Positions 1 through 9,552 of a DNA stretch of 28,810 nucleotides are shown here, in pieces. The stretch spans positions 1 through 28,810 of the forward strand of contig JADNRX010000630.1 in NCBI GenBank assembly GCA_015501595.1, given 5' to 3'. A model generated the notes under the pieces. That model was not told the origin of the DNA, did not search any database, and was given only the letters and a program-made list of their open reading frames with translations. Position numbers and translations under genes: made by a program. Source of the stretch: Hymenopellis radicata. Taxonomy: Eukaryota; Basidiomycota; Agaricomycetes; Agaricales; Physalacriaceae. The number at the start of each line of letters is the position of its first letter. Position 1 is the first letter of the stretch.

Positions 1-996
1 TTTTGATGATCGCCGAAATGGCCGAAAGTCCCAGCACTTGTTGGATAACAATCGATTAACGCAGATCTAACTACTTACCTTCTCACCACCATTACACAAT
101 GTTTTTATTGTGCACGTCGGTCGGCCTTAGAAAAATTTCTGGGGCTTCTCTGACTTGTTTTCTTCATTCTGCTTTGGTCTCCTGACTGGCGCAGTTTGGC
201 TTTGCACAAGCTGCTGTGCCTTTGAATATATTCCGGGGTGCATTCTGGTGCTCATTTATATAACGGCACTAATCTGACAATCTCTGTGATGTGTAAGCCC
301 TCAGAATGAGGCCGCTGTACTTTGAAATAGCGGACGTGGGTGCTTAGCTGTCGGATTTACACTGCCTCGCTGTATTTGCGCACTAAGAATACGATTTGTC
401 AGCATTCTGCTATTCATCTTTATGACGACACCAATTTGAGGACCCTTTGCGACATGTAAGGCCTCGAGATACCAACGATGACGATACACAAGATGACAGT
501 AGCAGCGATATAATGAGGTGATGATGCACATCTCGGGCTGAATGGTGTCGCAGATGCATCCAGCCTCGAATAGTATATCTTTTCTTTTCTTTTTTTTCTT
601 TTCTACTATTATGCATGCCATCTCACTCCCTCATGCCCATCTCTACTCCTCATATCCTGTTCTAAATTCTTGTGATGTGCATCATATACCTTCATAGCCC
701 TTGTGCAATTGCTCGAGGGTCGTCGGCGAACATAAAAATGTCTAGGCTATACTGTGGCATTTCATTCAATTTATTAGTCACACATCACAGCAATCGGCAA
801 AATGACGAAATGTCATAAGGGTCACTTAAAATTTCGCTCAAAATGCTCTAGTGGAGCTCTCGACAACTCCCCGATACAGCTCCGCCATATTGGCAATTAT
901 CCGATATGGTAATTTGACGAAATTAAAATTTCGTCTTAGTAGTCACATATTATATTATGTAACAAATTAATCGAAATTGGATAGTAGAAATGAATA
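1..996. other. Region without recognisable gene; short palindromes
   Basis: No open frame here resembles a known family, and the minus-strand frames over 301-621 are lysine-rich and low-complexity at their start. A 9-bp perfect hairpin (GACGAAATT, AA, AATTTCGTC) lies at 916-935. The same GACGAAAT word occurs at 804-811, so 804-935 has short inverted ends and could be a decayed miniature element. Position 877-901 is an imperfect palindrome around CCATAT. Nothing more can be supported. Confidence 0.4.
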
Positions 997-1126
997 TGAG
1001 GCAAGTATTTGCATCATTTATAGGCAAGTATTTATTAAGTACTTCATTTACAGATTAAGTACCTGCGGATGGCAAGTGCTCTCACAGGTGGCAAATATGG
1101 CTCTGGCAGCATAAGTACTTGCCTCA
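997..1126. repeat. Candidate miniature inverted-repeat element
   Basis: The segment starts with TGAGGCAAGTATTT (997-1010) and ends with AAGTACTTGCCTCA (1113-1126), which is its reverse complement at 13 of 14 positions. The word GGCAAGT recurs inside at about 1023 and 1069. There is no coding capacity. I do not see a clear target-site duplication, so this may be a MITE or merely a local repeat cluster. Confidence 0.35.
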
Positions 1127-2381
1127 CAGGTGATAGAAGCACCTAGGTGGACACTCGTGCCTTCCTCTAAACTTGATGTTACATCAAAGTTGGCAGTATA
1201 TCCCTTGCCTTTGCATTGCTATGTTGAGTATGTATATCACTATAAAAATAGTGATTAATGCTCATCTGTCAGCTAAGGTACGTGAAGCAAATACTTTATG
1301 TATTCATATCTAAATTAGAATATAAAATTACACCTGCAATGTACGCATTCCTCAAGACTCATGTTACCAGGTTTCACTATGCGTACAGGCTGTACATGAC
1401 ACATTATGACCTGGAATATGTGAAGTCATAGCTCAGAGAGTTCTTAATAGTATTTTATTACATCTTTCTCGTCACTTCATCCTTTTTAAGCCTCGTTTAA
1501 ACCTAGGAGAAGATTTGTACTCAGCGAAAGATTTACTGGTATCTATCACTCATGCTTATATACTTACACATATCTTCCAACTGCTTGTAGTTGTATTATA
1601 TTCCATAGTGCGTGATTCATCTTTAAGTTTTTTACTTGAAGTACATTTTGTGCGTCTTTCAACTTTTCTTGTAGGAAATTTTCTCATTTATTATAGAGAA
1701 ACTCGCATAAAAGTATTTCAAACATTTACCAAAGTTTACTGCTGTTTCGACTCATCGCTGTACTTGATGCATATTTAAAGATCCTTCCATTCCTTCGCAC
1801 ATCATGTATCTAGAATTTCACAAACTTGAGGAGTATTTGCAAAAGTTAAATATGAATTAATATATAATTGCTAAGTTACAGTACATTAGAGATATTTAAG
1901 TTTGTACAATTTTTAAAGATCTACATATATAAAATAAATTATAAAAATTTACTGTTCAGCTTTTTACACCTTCACTTCATACTTTAGTAAACACTTCTGA
2001 AGTGCGACATCAACCTCGAATACATACCAAACGTAAAAATTCAGTCAGGAAAAGAATAAAGTTCTCAGTAAAAATGATTGACTAAAGTTATCGCATTATT
2101 AAACTAAGCATCACTGTTGAGAAAGGTTGTCGAGATTGTTGGTTTCTTATCTTGTACTTTATTAGTATAAATTTGAATAATAAAGAGAGAATTTTCTATC
2201 AGACGTTCAACTGCATGTCATAGATGAGTGAGAATTGAGCAATCGAAGACTTTTCTATCTCTGAAAATATATGCGAAGGCTGCATTGTCCTTGTTTTTAT
2301 TTGCTCCCTTTTCAATAGTTAGCGGCGTACATTTATTGTATTGAATCAGATGAGAAGTTATAATAGTCTAAGAATATATAT
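1127..2381. other. AT-rich region without recognisable gene
   Basis: Composition becomes strongly A+T rich from about 1750. The one modest plus-strand frame (1515-1778, 87 codons) is dominated by hydrophobic and AT-biased codons, resembles nothing I know and is probably chance. No repeats or RNA genes are supported. Confidence 0.4.
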
Positions 2382-2452
2382 TATGGAGAGGTGTGGAGCG
2401 TGCAGAGGTCTCTGAAAACGCTCCCTACTCTTGGAATCTGCATTTACATTGA
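2382..2452 (-). repeat. 71-nt fragment of the A-repeat outer end (YR retrotransposon)
   Basis: Read on the minus strand this matches the first about 71 nt of repeat A (compare 9553 onward and 14623 onward), with several transition differences. It ends exactly where those copies begin, at the TCRATGTAAATGC terminus, and switches to unrelated AT-rich DNA on the other side. It is a terminal scrap of the YR retrotransposon abutting the gene ruin that begins at 2453. Confidence 0.75.
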
Positions 2453-5400
2453 TCTACGGCTTGCCACCTTCTCGATTCTCCCTACTCTGCTGTCTAGAGG
2501 ACTATTGTAAGGACCATCGAGCCAAACTCTTTGGGGATATGGAGAATGAGCTCCCTGTCACCATCTCCGCAGCTCATCATTTCCACAATAAAAGTCACCA
2601 TAAGGATACTAGTAAACCAAAAAAAGGCTTGACAGAGATGGTGTTAATCACCTCTATTGCCTTGCCTACACCTGACCGTGCCTCGCGCATCGTATATACT
2701 TTCGACTACACATCTCTACAGGGGACTCAGCCGTTCCTTCCGACATTCCCCACCTCTGAGTCAGATTTCTCTTCCCCAACATTCCCGACGACACGATCAT
2801 TATGGATACAGTATCTAATTTGGGAGTATTTTATTATGTGGCAGTCAGATACTGGTCTTTCTATCCCAGATTTTGCTCGCTTCCTGGATCCGCTAGTGCG
2901 AGCCTTTCGACCAGCTACATTTCCTCCCAAGACGGCATACCGTCGATTAGAGATCTTGCTGCAGGTTTTTGCAGAAGGCACTAGTACAGTATCTCCGACA
3001 CGCATCAGTTCTTGTTGTTGAGAACCCAGCTTTGTATCCTCAGATACGCAAAAGGTGAGTACTAACGGTGATTATTTTAAATGGAAGTCTAAATCTTTTC
3101 AGTACAAGGATGTATTTTTGTCCTTTGTCCCGTCCCTCAGTTTGGGAAGCTTATTCCCGAGAGTTTGTTAGATTAATTGCACTCATGATGAGGCATGCAT
3201 TGTACTCAGAATCGATGCTGGAATACTGTAGTGTTTCAACCATAACTTCGCGGCTTGTGACTCGATATAGTGTGAACCTACAGCGAACAGCTTTGCGATC
3301 AGGCACAAAGGTGGAAATTACCCAATTGGGACATGCCCGCCGTTAGGCGGGCCCGAAAATTTCCTTTTTGAGCGAGGTGACTCTGAAAATGCTGACCGTG
3401 ATGCAATATCTAGTATGTATAGCTTTGCTTCATGAGGCTCCGTGATCCAATATGAGAATTAATGGTTGAAACGCTACAGTATGGCAAGATCACATTGCCG
3501 TGCGCTGCACACCAAGAAGCGGTTTTGTCTGAGCTTCAACGAAGGTTCGTTGACAGTTCCGAAACTCCTGATATCTATAACATCAGGCCTCTAATTCACG
3601 CATTTGTCTGTGGGGAGCTTACCTTTTTCTGGGCCACCCCAACAATGCTCGTGGCTTTTCTAATAGCCCCAGACTACAGTCTACGCATCCCTGGTTACTT
3701 CACATCCCAGCTCAATAAACTTCTCCGAACTTTGCTGAGTGCCAGTATCAATAACTCCTACCAATCAGAGCTGAATGCTGAGGCACCTTCTTCTTCAGCC
3801 TGATCGTATACACCCCAACTCTCAAAGTCTCGGATGGATAATCTCCTGTCTCTGACAGATCAAGATATCTAGATCTGTTCACACTCCAAACCTAGGACTG
3901 ACTACAAGGCGAACACCCCATTGTTAGAATTACATGGGCAGACACAAAATCAGCCTATCATTGATGATCCCGACGATGACGATCACTCAGATGATGAATG
4001 GGACGATCACTCAGATGATGAAGATGACTCAGAAAACCCGTTCCTCACTCAGCTTGTTTCAATAGCAAAGCCTCCAGATGGCACTGCTGTTACTGCAAAG
4101 AAAGTTTCCCCAGAGACTGTGAGTGCTTCTCAATTTATCATCCTTCAATCATCTCATTGCAAGCTAGTTGGAAGGCAATGCCACCGAAATAGAATGGAGT
4201 CAGCTAGTTAACGCTTAGGAAGAGTAAGCACGTTGAGAACTTGTGTTAAGTCTTGACTTACCGTCACTTTAGGCGGCTGAAACACAATCTGAAGTGGTTT
4301 ACAAGCATCTGAAGTCACGACAACACTTCACATTGGACAACATGGGCATTTGCAACGGATTTTTGGAATATTGCTAACTGCAAAAGTAAGAATACTCCTA
4401 ACCATATAAAGGTCGATTGGAGCGAGAACGGCACAAGTATGATATTCTCGTTTGGACGTGTCTCTAAAACCATCATCATCAATATCCTCATTCAATCGCT
4501 GCACGACGCCTTTGCATTACTGCAAGCTGATATGTGGAATGATCCGGCGTTTGACATGCTCATTCATTGCTGCAGATATGACCTCCACTCTTGTTGACAA
4601 AGTAGATATGAACTACAACCTGTTTCATCTTTTAAAAAATGAAACTCTCCTGAATCCCATTATTATCCGTGCTCGTGAATGGGTGACCTTGACTTTCCCC
4701 AAAGGATCAGCCCAAAGTGTTTCCCATCAGAAATTCTACACAACAGTCGAGGAATACTGAACGCGGCTCTCGTGCATCATGCAGCATGCTTGTGCAGTAC
4801 CACCTCGGAACTTCCAATGAACAGATCTGCTACTTACCCCTAATCAGACTGGTTCCAGACACCGAAACCTCAGGATGATGGGTGGACATTTCTTCACGGG
4901 AAACTACCGGTCGAAACACAGTATTGCTGTCGAGATTAAGACTTATCACCTATTTCCTAAGGTGTTCACACTGATCATTGCCATGCTATTCGGGGTCTAC
5001 AGAGCCATAGAGCTAACGTTGCTAGCCTCCTATCCTAAGCTCTACGATGAGTACTCAATATTCATGTTCGTCCGAGTGCCTGTTCTAGACGCATCTTGTC
5101 AGACCACATCAAGGGACAATACCCAAGCCCTGCTCTCTTTTACTCCTAGTTTGCAAGTTAACTCGTCCTGTTTGCGACACATCAACACAGTGTTCTTAAA
5201 GAAGAACTTTGGATTTCTCAACGATAGTAAGCCCAGACTTAGAGCTTCTCTTCATCTTTGACTGACTTTACGGCGCTCGTCAGACTCTGGAGCCAAAAAT
5301 GACTTGCGATCGATGTTGGATGTGCTGAGCCAACATCATCATCTAATTGGGTTGCAGCAGTACGCACCCTCAGCATTCCACCTGACTGGCTTCGATTATA

Positions 5401-5460
5401 CTGCCTTTGAGGATTGTGTAATCATTAGCGGACATGCCCATCAGTATCTCGGATTTGAGG
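2453..5460 (+). pseudogene. Unrecognised multi-exon gene ruin
   Basis: A series of plus-strand open blocks has protein-like composition: 2453-3021, 3104-3346, 3462-3803, 3921-4211, 4440-4760, 4875-5261 and 5262-5460. A good intron candidate is 3055-3102 (donor GTGAGT, acceptor TTTTCAG); others seem to lie near 4220-4272 and 4387-4411. The block at 3921-4211 encodes an Asp/Glu-rich stretch with two DDHSDDE-like repeats. The blocks switch frame and contain stops, for example in the block upstream of 3055, so the gene looks broken. I do not recognise the family. The general look (long helical blocks, an acidic linker, motifs such as VWEAYSREFVRL) reminds me weakly of large repeated proteins found near RecQ-type helicases in mushroom genomes, but that is only an impression. 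The region lies between two A-repeat fragments of the same orientation. Confidence 0.45.
3055..3102 (+). other. Probable 48-nt spliceosomal intron
   Basis: Donor GTGAGT at 3055-3060, a pyrimidine-rich acceptor ending TTTTCAG at 3102, and coding-like sequence on both sides (a VVENPALYPQIRK-like block before, a VWEAYSREFV-like block after). The size is typical of basidiomycete introns. Confidence 0.55.
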
Positions 5461-5541
5461 CTCGTCCTTATGCCTGACAAAGACGCTCTCTAAGCACGCC
5501 TCTTTTGTGGATTGGAGTGCGCGCGCGAAGTCGTAGCATAC

Positions 5542-6195
5542 GATATGAGACATTGTCACATACTGGAAGCAGAGGGAGCAGGAAGAGCTGTAGGGCTCTG
5601 GGGCTGTGGCAAATGGTTCCAATAGACTTCTAGGGTGCCAATGCATCAGTCCTGAGCAAGAGGACTGGGTAGAGCAAGTGCTGCTTGCCTGGGAGAGCAA
5701 AAGTGCGAATTTCCCACAAATTGGACACTTTGGGCCTATCTGGACTGGTTTTGGGGCTGGCTAGGCTGCTTCAGACAGTGCTCTAGAGGGGTATGGCATC
5801 AGTCCTGAGCAGGAGGACTGGAGGGATCATGAACTGCTTGCCTCTGGGAGAAGGTGATGGTAAGAGGCAGAAGGCAGAGCGTGGGAACTTTGGCCTAAAC
5901 CTTCTAGGGCGCCCTGTGAGTGGCCTCTGTTGTTACTACAACACCAGACACAGGCTAGACAAGTCTAGGAAGAGCTCAGAGGATGGAGTAGCTGCAGTAG
6001 TAGCAGCAGAGAGTCAGCATTTAGTCAAACAATGCAGATTTTTGACCAGATGATGATTTGACTCGGTTTGACTCGGTTAAGCTAACTGAGTGGACTCCCT
6101 GAAGTAGGGAGTTAGGTATAGGGGTATGGAGAGGTGTGGGGCATGCAGAGGCCTCTGAAAATGCTCCCTACCCTTGGAATCCGCATTTACATCGA
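5542..6195 (-). repeat. Partial A repeat, minus orientation
   Basis: Reverse complement of the first about 650 nt of repeat A, compared with 9553-10200. It includes the CTCCCTAC-type start, the chain of small hairpins and the two AGTCCT..AGGACT stem-loops. Its outer terminus (TCGATGTAAATGCGG on the minus strand) is intact at 6195; the inner side is cut at 5542. It is close to identical to A1/A2, so it is a recent fragment. Its 86-codon plus-strand frame is the antisense frame shared by all A copies and is not annotated as a gene. Confidence 0.9.
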
Positions 6196-6860
6196 CTGAG
6201 GGAGGCTACAACTTGAAACAGAAGAATATCATCGACCACAAAAAGACCGCTGAACAGGCCTTTGCCTACAGATTCCTTCATGTCTCTGACGACGTGCTAG
6301 GCGATCAAGCCTTTTGTCACGTAGCAAAGAGTCTAATGCCACCCGGAGTGGAGAGCTTATTTCAATTCCTCTAGGAATTCACGGCGAGTGTTGCTGCAGA
6401 AGCCACTTTTCTGGTAGGCTGATTACGTCATCTTCTGGTACATCGCTGACATATTGAGACCAGCTTTGATGGGCATGTAACGAATGGGTTACGGGAATCC
6501 TTGAACTACAGTCAATTCGTCGCGAAACTCAAGACTATGCTGCATATGAAAACCGGCTTTCCCCTTAACCAGACTCTTCACACGTGAACAGGCCGACACA
6601 GAACAATGGGCTGACTTGGCACGTCGCATCAGTCAATCGTCGTGGTGCATGAGCTCACAACGAATGGATCTGGGAGTGGATGCGTGCCAGCAGGTACTCT
6701 TGAGGCGAGTTGACCTTCCAGGTGCAGAGGACAAGGGCACATCTTCACTCATGAAGAAACGTAGAGTTGACCGGGAGCCGGAGTAGTACATTGTGTTCTT
6801 CGACTTTTGTGAAAGAAGACTGACCATTACTAGAGCTCGTCTAAACCCCCGCACAGTATT
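6196..6860 (+). pseudogene. Degenerate coding remnant, unknown family
   Basis: Immediately beyond the A terminus lies plus-strand coding-like sequence. A 57-codon open block (to 6374) is followed, after stops, by a block in the same frame around 6446-6583 and then, in another frame, a block around 6600-6786 with a helical, Arg/Asp-rich C-terminus (DLARRISQSS, KKRRVDREPE) ending in TAG. Several stops and at least one frame change show that it is broken. I cannot assign a family. The alternative minus-strand frame 6633-6854 looks like a shadow. Confidence 0.35.
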
Positions 6861-7136
6861 CTAGGCATCATAATTTGAGATTAGACTACACATCATTCTT
6901 CTAGCTGCAGCATGCAATCTGATAGATGTGTATGTTAGATAACAGACTGGATAATAGATATTGTTCCACTGCCATGCTCAGGATCGTTTGACGTCTAGCC
7001 AGGTTAAGTCCTGAACAACCACATAGACCTGACGACGAGACTATACCTGTGAACCCCAGAGCTTGGACTGATATTCGTTTCCAAGTCCTAAAAACCACAG
7101 AAAGCATTCAGAAGCAGAGCGCATACATAAAAGATT
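6861..7136. other. Between remnants; possibly decayed metacaspase 3' part
   Basis: Nothing is clear here. On the minus strand just below 7137 a stretch reading EYQSKLWGSQ loosely resembles the KYSQKPQLSSSH-like tail of fungal metacaspases, which would fit decay of the downstream part of the neighbouring exon. The similarity is too short to call. Confidence 0.25.
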
Positions 7137-7311
7137 GGTATCAGCACTTGTCTGCGAGTCCTTGCATCCGCTCCACAAGATCATATCGGCGGGGCTCGTC
7201 TTCGTTGCCTTGGTGTATTCGTCCACCTCCTTGCTTTCGTCTGCGCCTGTAACCATCTTGAAGATGCCCATCGCGGATTGAATCATTCCCCCAGTGTCTC
7301 CACGAGCACAT
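7137..7311 (-). pseudogene. Metacaspase p10-region exon fragment
   Basis: The minus strand encodes about 57 residues starting ARGDTGGM, then AMGIFKMVTG, then TKTSPADMILWSGC followed by KDSQTSAD. This is the signature just before and within the small (p10) subunit of fungal type I metacaspases, caspase-like Ca-dependent cysteine proteases. In that family the SGCKDSQTSAD block forms part of the substrate pocket. The catalytic His/Cys (p20) lies upstream and is absent here. A plausible intron acceptor (TTTCCAG) precedes the exon at 7312. Upstream is repeat DNA rather than the p20 region, and downstream the expected conserved tail is not clear. Full-length proteins are about 400 residues, so this is an orphan exon, captured or left over. 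I am fairly sure of the family from the motif and sure that the gene is incomplete. Confidence 0.72.
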
Positions 7312-7909
7312 CTGGAAAGGCCTATATGCGTTTAGACGACTTAGGATAACTTAAAGTGCTTAAAGGCTGCAAAAGCCAAAAGGCTACCAAGTTACTTTTG
7401 GAGAAGGTTATCGGAGACACGTACTTTAAGTCACTCCAAGACATCTCAAGTTACTCTCAAAGCCATCAAAAAGCTCTCTGAAGTTAGCATAAAGCATATG
7501 TCTCAGATAACCTTCTCCAAAGATAACTTCGGTATGTCTTCTGCCTACTTATAAAGCACTCTCAAAGCTATCAAAAAGCACTCTAACGTAGGCCCAAAGC
7601 TGATGTCTTCAAGAACCTTGTCCAAAGTGTACTGCATGGTGCTTTACAGGGTGTCCACATGCCTCATACAAACTAATAAAAGGCATCCAAAAAGCACCAC
7701 CAAAGTTAACAAAGGCCTGTCAAGTTACATGATCATGGAAACCTTATCTTATGTGAACTAATCAAGAAAGAGATTATAATGAGCCACTCAAGCTAAGAAA
7801 AACCATAGGAATTTGAATAAAAAAGCAAATAATGATTAAAATACTATCAAAGTTACAGTAATAGCTAGATAGGTACAAGATCAGCAATGTCTTAGTGCTC
7901 AACATGGTC
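7312..7909. repeat. Repeat-rich non-coding segment with inverted repeat 7397-7419 / 7499-7521
   Basis: TTTGGAGAAGGTTATC followed by GGAGACA (7397-7419) pairs with TGTCTC..GATAACCTTCTCCAAA (7499-7521) with one mismatch, leaving a loop of about 79 nt. The phrase ACTCTCAAAGCYATCAAAAA is repeated directly at 7453 and 7558. No coding frame is convincing. It may be a small non-autonomous element that interrupts or replaces the metacaspase upstream exons. Confidence 0.45.
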
Positions 7910-8079
7910 CACGGCGGTGAGGCCCGTGTCCACGTGGCTGTTGAAGGAGACCGTCTACTGAAGACCATCATCCTGGGCTCATCATCATCATCCTGAGCTT
8001 GTCGTCAGTCCTTGATGGCCTTCCCATCATCCTCAGCGGGCTCGTTACGATCCTCGGCGGCCTCATCCTCGTCCTCGGT

Positions 8080-8345
8080 GTACTGTCGGTCGACTGGGCC
8101 TCTGTGTCGGGCATACTCGTCCTCGGCGTCGGTAGAATCGTCCTCGGTGTTGGTAGAATCGTCCTCGGTGTCGGGCGTACTCTGTCGGTGGATCGTCCTC
8201 TGTGTCGGGCGTACTCGTCCTCAGTGTCGGTCGACTGGTCCTCTGTGTCGGGCGTACTCGTCCTCGGTGTCGGTAGAATCGTCCTCGGTGTCAGTAGACT
8301 CGTCCTCGGTGTTGGTGCACTCGTCCTCGTCCTCGATATCCTCAT
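8080..8345. repeat. Minisatellite, 21-nt-type unit with higher-order units
   Basis: Tandem degenerate copies of a unit like TCGTCCTCGGTGTCGGTAGAA (or GGGCGTAC variants) run through this stretch, with longer composites that alternate GTCCTCTGTGTCGGGCG and GTCGGTCGACTGG. A multiple-of-three unit length keeps the minus strand coding for acidic repeats. Confidence 0.7.
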
Positions 8346-8467
8346 CCTCGTTGTCGGTATTCTTGTCGTCAAGTGTCCTCGTCCTCATCAAGGGTGCTTG
8401 TCTCGTCCATGTCAGCAGTATCCTCGTCCACGTCGGCAGTATCCGACGGTTGTCATGGTAAAGCAGC

Positions 8468-8521
8468 CTAGAAAGAAACAAATAGTTAGAGAGTACCAAA
8501 GAGATAACCCAAGCCACGCAC
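8468..8521 (-). other. Probable 54-nt spliceosomal intron
   Basis: On the minus strand: donor GTGCGT, branch-like CTCTAAC, pyrimidine tract and acceptor TTTCTAG, all at textbook spacing for a fungal intron. It is the strongest evidence that the minus strand of this region was once a gene. Confidence 0.6.
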
Positions 8522-8585
8522 TTGGCGGAGCTATCGTTGACAACAACATTGAGGTCCGACCTCCTCCACAATCCGTCCAAGTCGA

Positions 8586-8684
8586 CACGCGCAGAGCAAC
8601 GTGAGGGGGCAACGTGCACAGAGCAGTATTGAGGGGAGACGTGCACAGAGCAGCATCAAATTAGAGACACCGTGCGCATAGCAG
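8586..8684. repeat. Short dispersed repeat GTGCACAGAGCAG
   Basis: Four related words (GCGCAGAGCA at 8588, CGTGCACAGAGCAG at 8613 and 8640, CGTGCGCATAGCAG at 8671) are spaced 27-31 nt apart. This may be the boundary of the LINE 3' end or an independent tandem repeat. Confidence 0.5.
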
Positions 8685-8699
8685 TGGTGCACGTCGATG

Positions 8700-8873
8700 G
8701 CAAGGGGGTTTGGTCGAGACTCGAAGTGGTAATAGTAGTAGTAGTATTACACCACATGGGTCCCCTCGAGGACTGGGCGGCCAACAAATTAACTAATACA
8801 AATGAGAACTAACTGAATGTTAAAAATACTTTTACCCCAAGAACTAACCGTTGTCGCCATCATCGCGTTGGTG
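8700..8873 (-). other. Probable LINE 3' untranslated region with (TAC)n microsatellite
   Basis: On the minus strand, downstream of the ORF2 stop, about 130 nt of non-coding sequence leads to a short (TAC)n run (8731-8747) and then a TTCGAGTCTCGACC motif. Short repeats at the 3' end suit a target-primed LINE. The exact end is uncertain. Confidence 0.45.
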
Positions 8874-9552
8874 TCAGATGTCAGCGTGTACTTCTGAGGG
8901 CAGCAATGACAATGCCCTCCACCGACGGCAGGTGTGATAGATCCATCGAGCGACGACGGGAGCCGCCTTCCACTCGAACAAGACAGCCCTCAACCAAAAC
9001 AATGCGGAGTCGTCGCTGAAAGAGACCGGCACAAATCGTGGGTGAGTTGTCTGTGATAGGCGGTTGAAGAACTCCGCGCGAATGAGGTTCGTGTCGTTAT
9101 CGGCAGTGCACTGGACGAGCATATGTTCTGGTGTCTCGAGGTGATTGTGACACATGCGACATTGTTGTAATTCCGGTGCTGCGTGCGAGTTACTTGAGTG
9201 AATGCCGTGGAGGTTATGTGCCCCCAGAAGGATTCTTGTCATTGCGAAGCGGTGGTCGGCAATCGACACGCCAGATAAGTAATGACGAATGCACGCGGTG
9301 ATGTGTTTTGGCGGGCCGTCCTCCTGAGGCTCAAGACGACCGTGCAGTAGATATAGTGAAAGTGACTGTTCGAGTTTTGTGTCCAAAGCGGCATGCTGTG
9401 CGCGCTTGATGGAGCTGATGGAGAAGTCAATGGCATCTGGTGACAGCACGCTGAGCTGTGGGAGTGCAGTGACGGGTGCGTTAAGGCCGGCGAAGGAAGA
9501 CACCATGAGGTCAAGATCTGCGAGCCAGGAGCTGTGGTGGTCGTTATAGAGA
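8874..9552 (-). pseudogene. LINE ORF2 C-terminal fragment (post-RT / RNase H region and zinc motif)
   Basis: About 226 codons are open on the minus strand from the junction at 9552 to a stop at 8874. The sequence carries the standard tail of fungal non-LTR retrotransposon ORF2: a helical stretch with HRFAMTRILLGAHNL, then a C-x2-C-x8-H-x4-C zinc motif (CRMCHNHLETPEH), then a helical end containing ARWIYHTCRRWRAL. The endonuclease and reverse transcriptase parts (normally about 900 or more residues upstream) are missing, because the sequence is cut precisely by the start of A1 of the YR element at 9553. The apparent start codon at 9614 lies inside A1 and is fortuitous. The remaining part is intact in frame, implying a fairly young insertion. 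The same-strand LINE ORF1 on the other side of the YR element may be part of the same copy. Confidence 0.8.

Larger units (their letters stand above)
7910..8605 (-). pseudogene. Acidic Ser/Thr/Asp/Glu-repeat protein gene remnant with intron
   Basis: On the minus strand an exon (8605 to 8522) reads VDLDGLWRRSDLNVVV and then NDSSAK. A well-formed intron follows (8468-8521), then sequence rich in acidic repeats: DTADVDEDTADMDE, then NTEDESTDTEDDSTDTEDE, later DEDEAAEDRNEPAEDDG. Stops and frame changes interrupt it (for example P-stop-Q just after the intron), so it is probably not functional as it stands. No enzymatic domain is visible and I do not recognise the protein; long acidic repeats occur in nuclear and chromatin-associated as well as in uncharacterised proteins. 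Plus-strand frames over the same DNA (VLGVGRIVLGVG-like) are an artefact of the same repeat. Low-complexity composition makes the coding interpretation tentative. Confidence 0.4.

Noticed and set aside
301..621. 106-codon minus-strand ORF
   Set aside because: It begins in a poly-Lys run from a pyrimidine tract and has no recognisable domain or splice context.
1515..1778. 87-codon plus-strand ORF in AT-rich DNA
   Set aside because: Hydrophobic, AT-driven codon use, no start context and no similarity to known proteins.
7999..8604. Plus-strand ORFs of 201 and 149 codons in the minisatellite
   Set aside because: Monotonous Gly/Val/Leu or Ser repeats caused by the repeat itself. The intron evidence favours the minus strand.
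8586..8684. CRISPR array
   Set aside because: Repeats are short, imperfect and irregularly spaced, in a eukaryotic genome; no cas-like genes.
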